NCBI GenBank assembly: GCA_029937205.1
Contig: JAPYQV010000192.1
Span: 1 to 5,943 of the forward strand
Length of the DNA: 5,943 nucleotides
DNA from: Alphaproteobacteria bacterium
GTDB lineage: Bacteria > Pseudomonadota > Alphaproteobacteria > UBA828
Direction: 5' to 3'
A program made the translations under genes and the position numbers. Of the stretch, positions 5,297 through 5,943 are shown in pieces. Every line of letters starts with the position of its first letter. Position 1 is the stretch's first letter. Under the pieces are notes generated by a model, which was given only the letters and a program-made list of their open reading frames with translations, ran no database searches and had not been told where the DNA came from.

Positions 5297-5940
5297 CGGC
5301 GCCGCCTCCCCCCGCGCGCCTGTTGCCGGCGAACTCAAACAATTTGGAAATTGCCGCCGACCTCTTGCGCGCTGGCGGCCTGGTTGCCTTTCCCACCGAA
5401 ACCCTCTACGGCCTGGGCGCCGACGCCCGCAATGAAACCGCCGTCATGAACGTGTTTCAAGCCAAGCAGCGCGCCAAAGACAAGCCTTTGATCGTCCTGC
5501 TTCAAGATATTCAGGAAGCCGCCCAATATGGTGAGTTGAACGAACACGCCTATCGTCTCGCAGAAGCATTCTGGCCGGGGGCTCTCACGCTCATCGTCCG
5601 GCAGCGCGACTCCAGCCCCCTGGCGCCTGGGCTAAATCCGCAAAGTGGAACCGTGGCACTGCGCGTCCCCGGCAACGCCATAGCGATGCGCCTGCTTCGC
5701 GCCTTTTCAGGACCGCTTACCGCACCGAGCGCAAATATAACCGGCGCCGCACCGGCCAAGACCGCAGGCGACGTGATGCAGGGCCTGGGCCACGCGATCG
5801 ATGCCGTGCTCGATGGCGGTGCCTGTCCCGGAAACGAATCCACGCTACTCGATCTCAGCGGCGGAGCGCCGCGGCTGTTGCGCGACGGCGCTATTTCCCG
5901 TGGCCGAATTGAAAGTGTTCTGGGTCCGCTTGATATTTAA
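5293..5940 (+). CDS. tsaC: L-threonylcarbamoyladenylate synthase (YrdC/Sua5 domain)
   Basis: A 215-residue cytoplasmic enzyme that makes threonylcarbamoyl-AMP from threonine, bicarbonate and ATP, the first step of the t6A37 tRNA modification. Motifs: GGLVAFPTETLYGLGADA (28-45), KQRAKDKPL (58-66, nucleotide and carbamoyl binding), FWPGALTLIV, VALRVPGN, APSANITG (144-151), and STLLDLSGGAPRLLRDGAIS from 183. Length matches the single-domain YrdC/TsaC form plus a short extension; the extra C-terminal Sua5 domain (total about 320-350 residues) is absent, and the gene ends at a clean TAA three bases before the window edge. The ATG lies inside the cysQ stop (ATGA overlap). The proline-rich beginning (TAPPPPARLLP) is probably disordered; no better start is visible. 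Confidence 0.95.
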   Translation: MTAPPPPARLLPANSNNLEIAADLLRAGGLVAFPTETLYGLGADARNETAVMNVFQAKQRAKDKPLIVLLQDIQEAAQYGELNEHAYRLAEAFWPGALTLIVRQRDSSPLAPGLNPQSGTVALRVPGNAIAMRLLRAFSGPLTAPSANITGAAPAKTAGDVMQGLGHAIDAVLDGGACPGNESTLLDLSGGAPRLLRDGAISRGRIESVLGPLDI

Positions 5941-5943
5941 TTG

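Overview
The window reads as a stretch of a GC-rich proteobacterial chromosome, most likely alphaproteobacterial. The clues are a mitochondrial-type (c2-like) class I cytochrome c and the general look of the housekeeping proteins; this placement is an inference from protein character, not a database match. Seven genes are complete and one (apt) runs off the left edge. No insertion sequence, integrase, CRISPR array or convincing RNA gene was seen. No gene-free gap reaches 300 bases.

Left part (1-2097, all minus strand): a secreted cytochrome P460-like heme protein carrying a very long CxxC ladder, then a small periplasmic cytochrome c with its own sigma70-like promoter, followed 38 bases later by apt (adenine phosphoribosyltransferase). 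A strong inverted repeat lies between the P460-like gene and the cytochrome c gene.

Middle part (2229-4255): divergent from the P460-like gene is an exported formylglycine-generating-enzyme-fold (SUMF1/FGE) protein. Next, same strand, is a His-rich protein that resembles the DUF6969 family. Converging on it from the right is a 56-residue gene for an exported Cys-rich micropeptide. Its tail (seven Cys, all three residues apart) is the same CNPC-type repeat found in the P460-like protein. It ends in a good intrinsic terminator in the convergent gap.

Right part (4481-5940, plus strand): cysQ (3'(2'),5'-bisphosphate nucleotidase) overlapping tsaC/sua5-type L-threonylcarbamoyladenylate synthase by 4 bases. 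These are housekeeping genes.

The candidate for something undescribed is the central accessory block, 1072-4255. It has two exported proteins sharing a CNPC/CGPC ladder (one fused to a heme c domain, one free), an exported FGE-fold protein, and a His-rich protein of unknown function. A working idea is an envelope metal/redox system in which the Cys ladders bind soft metal (copper is a reasonable guess) or are modified by the FGE-fold protein. Nothing in the sequence proves this.
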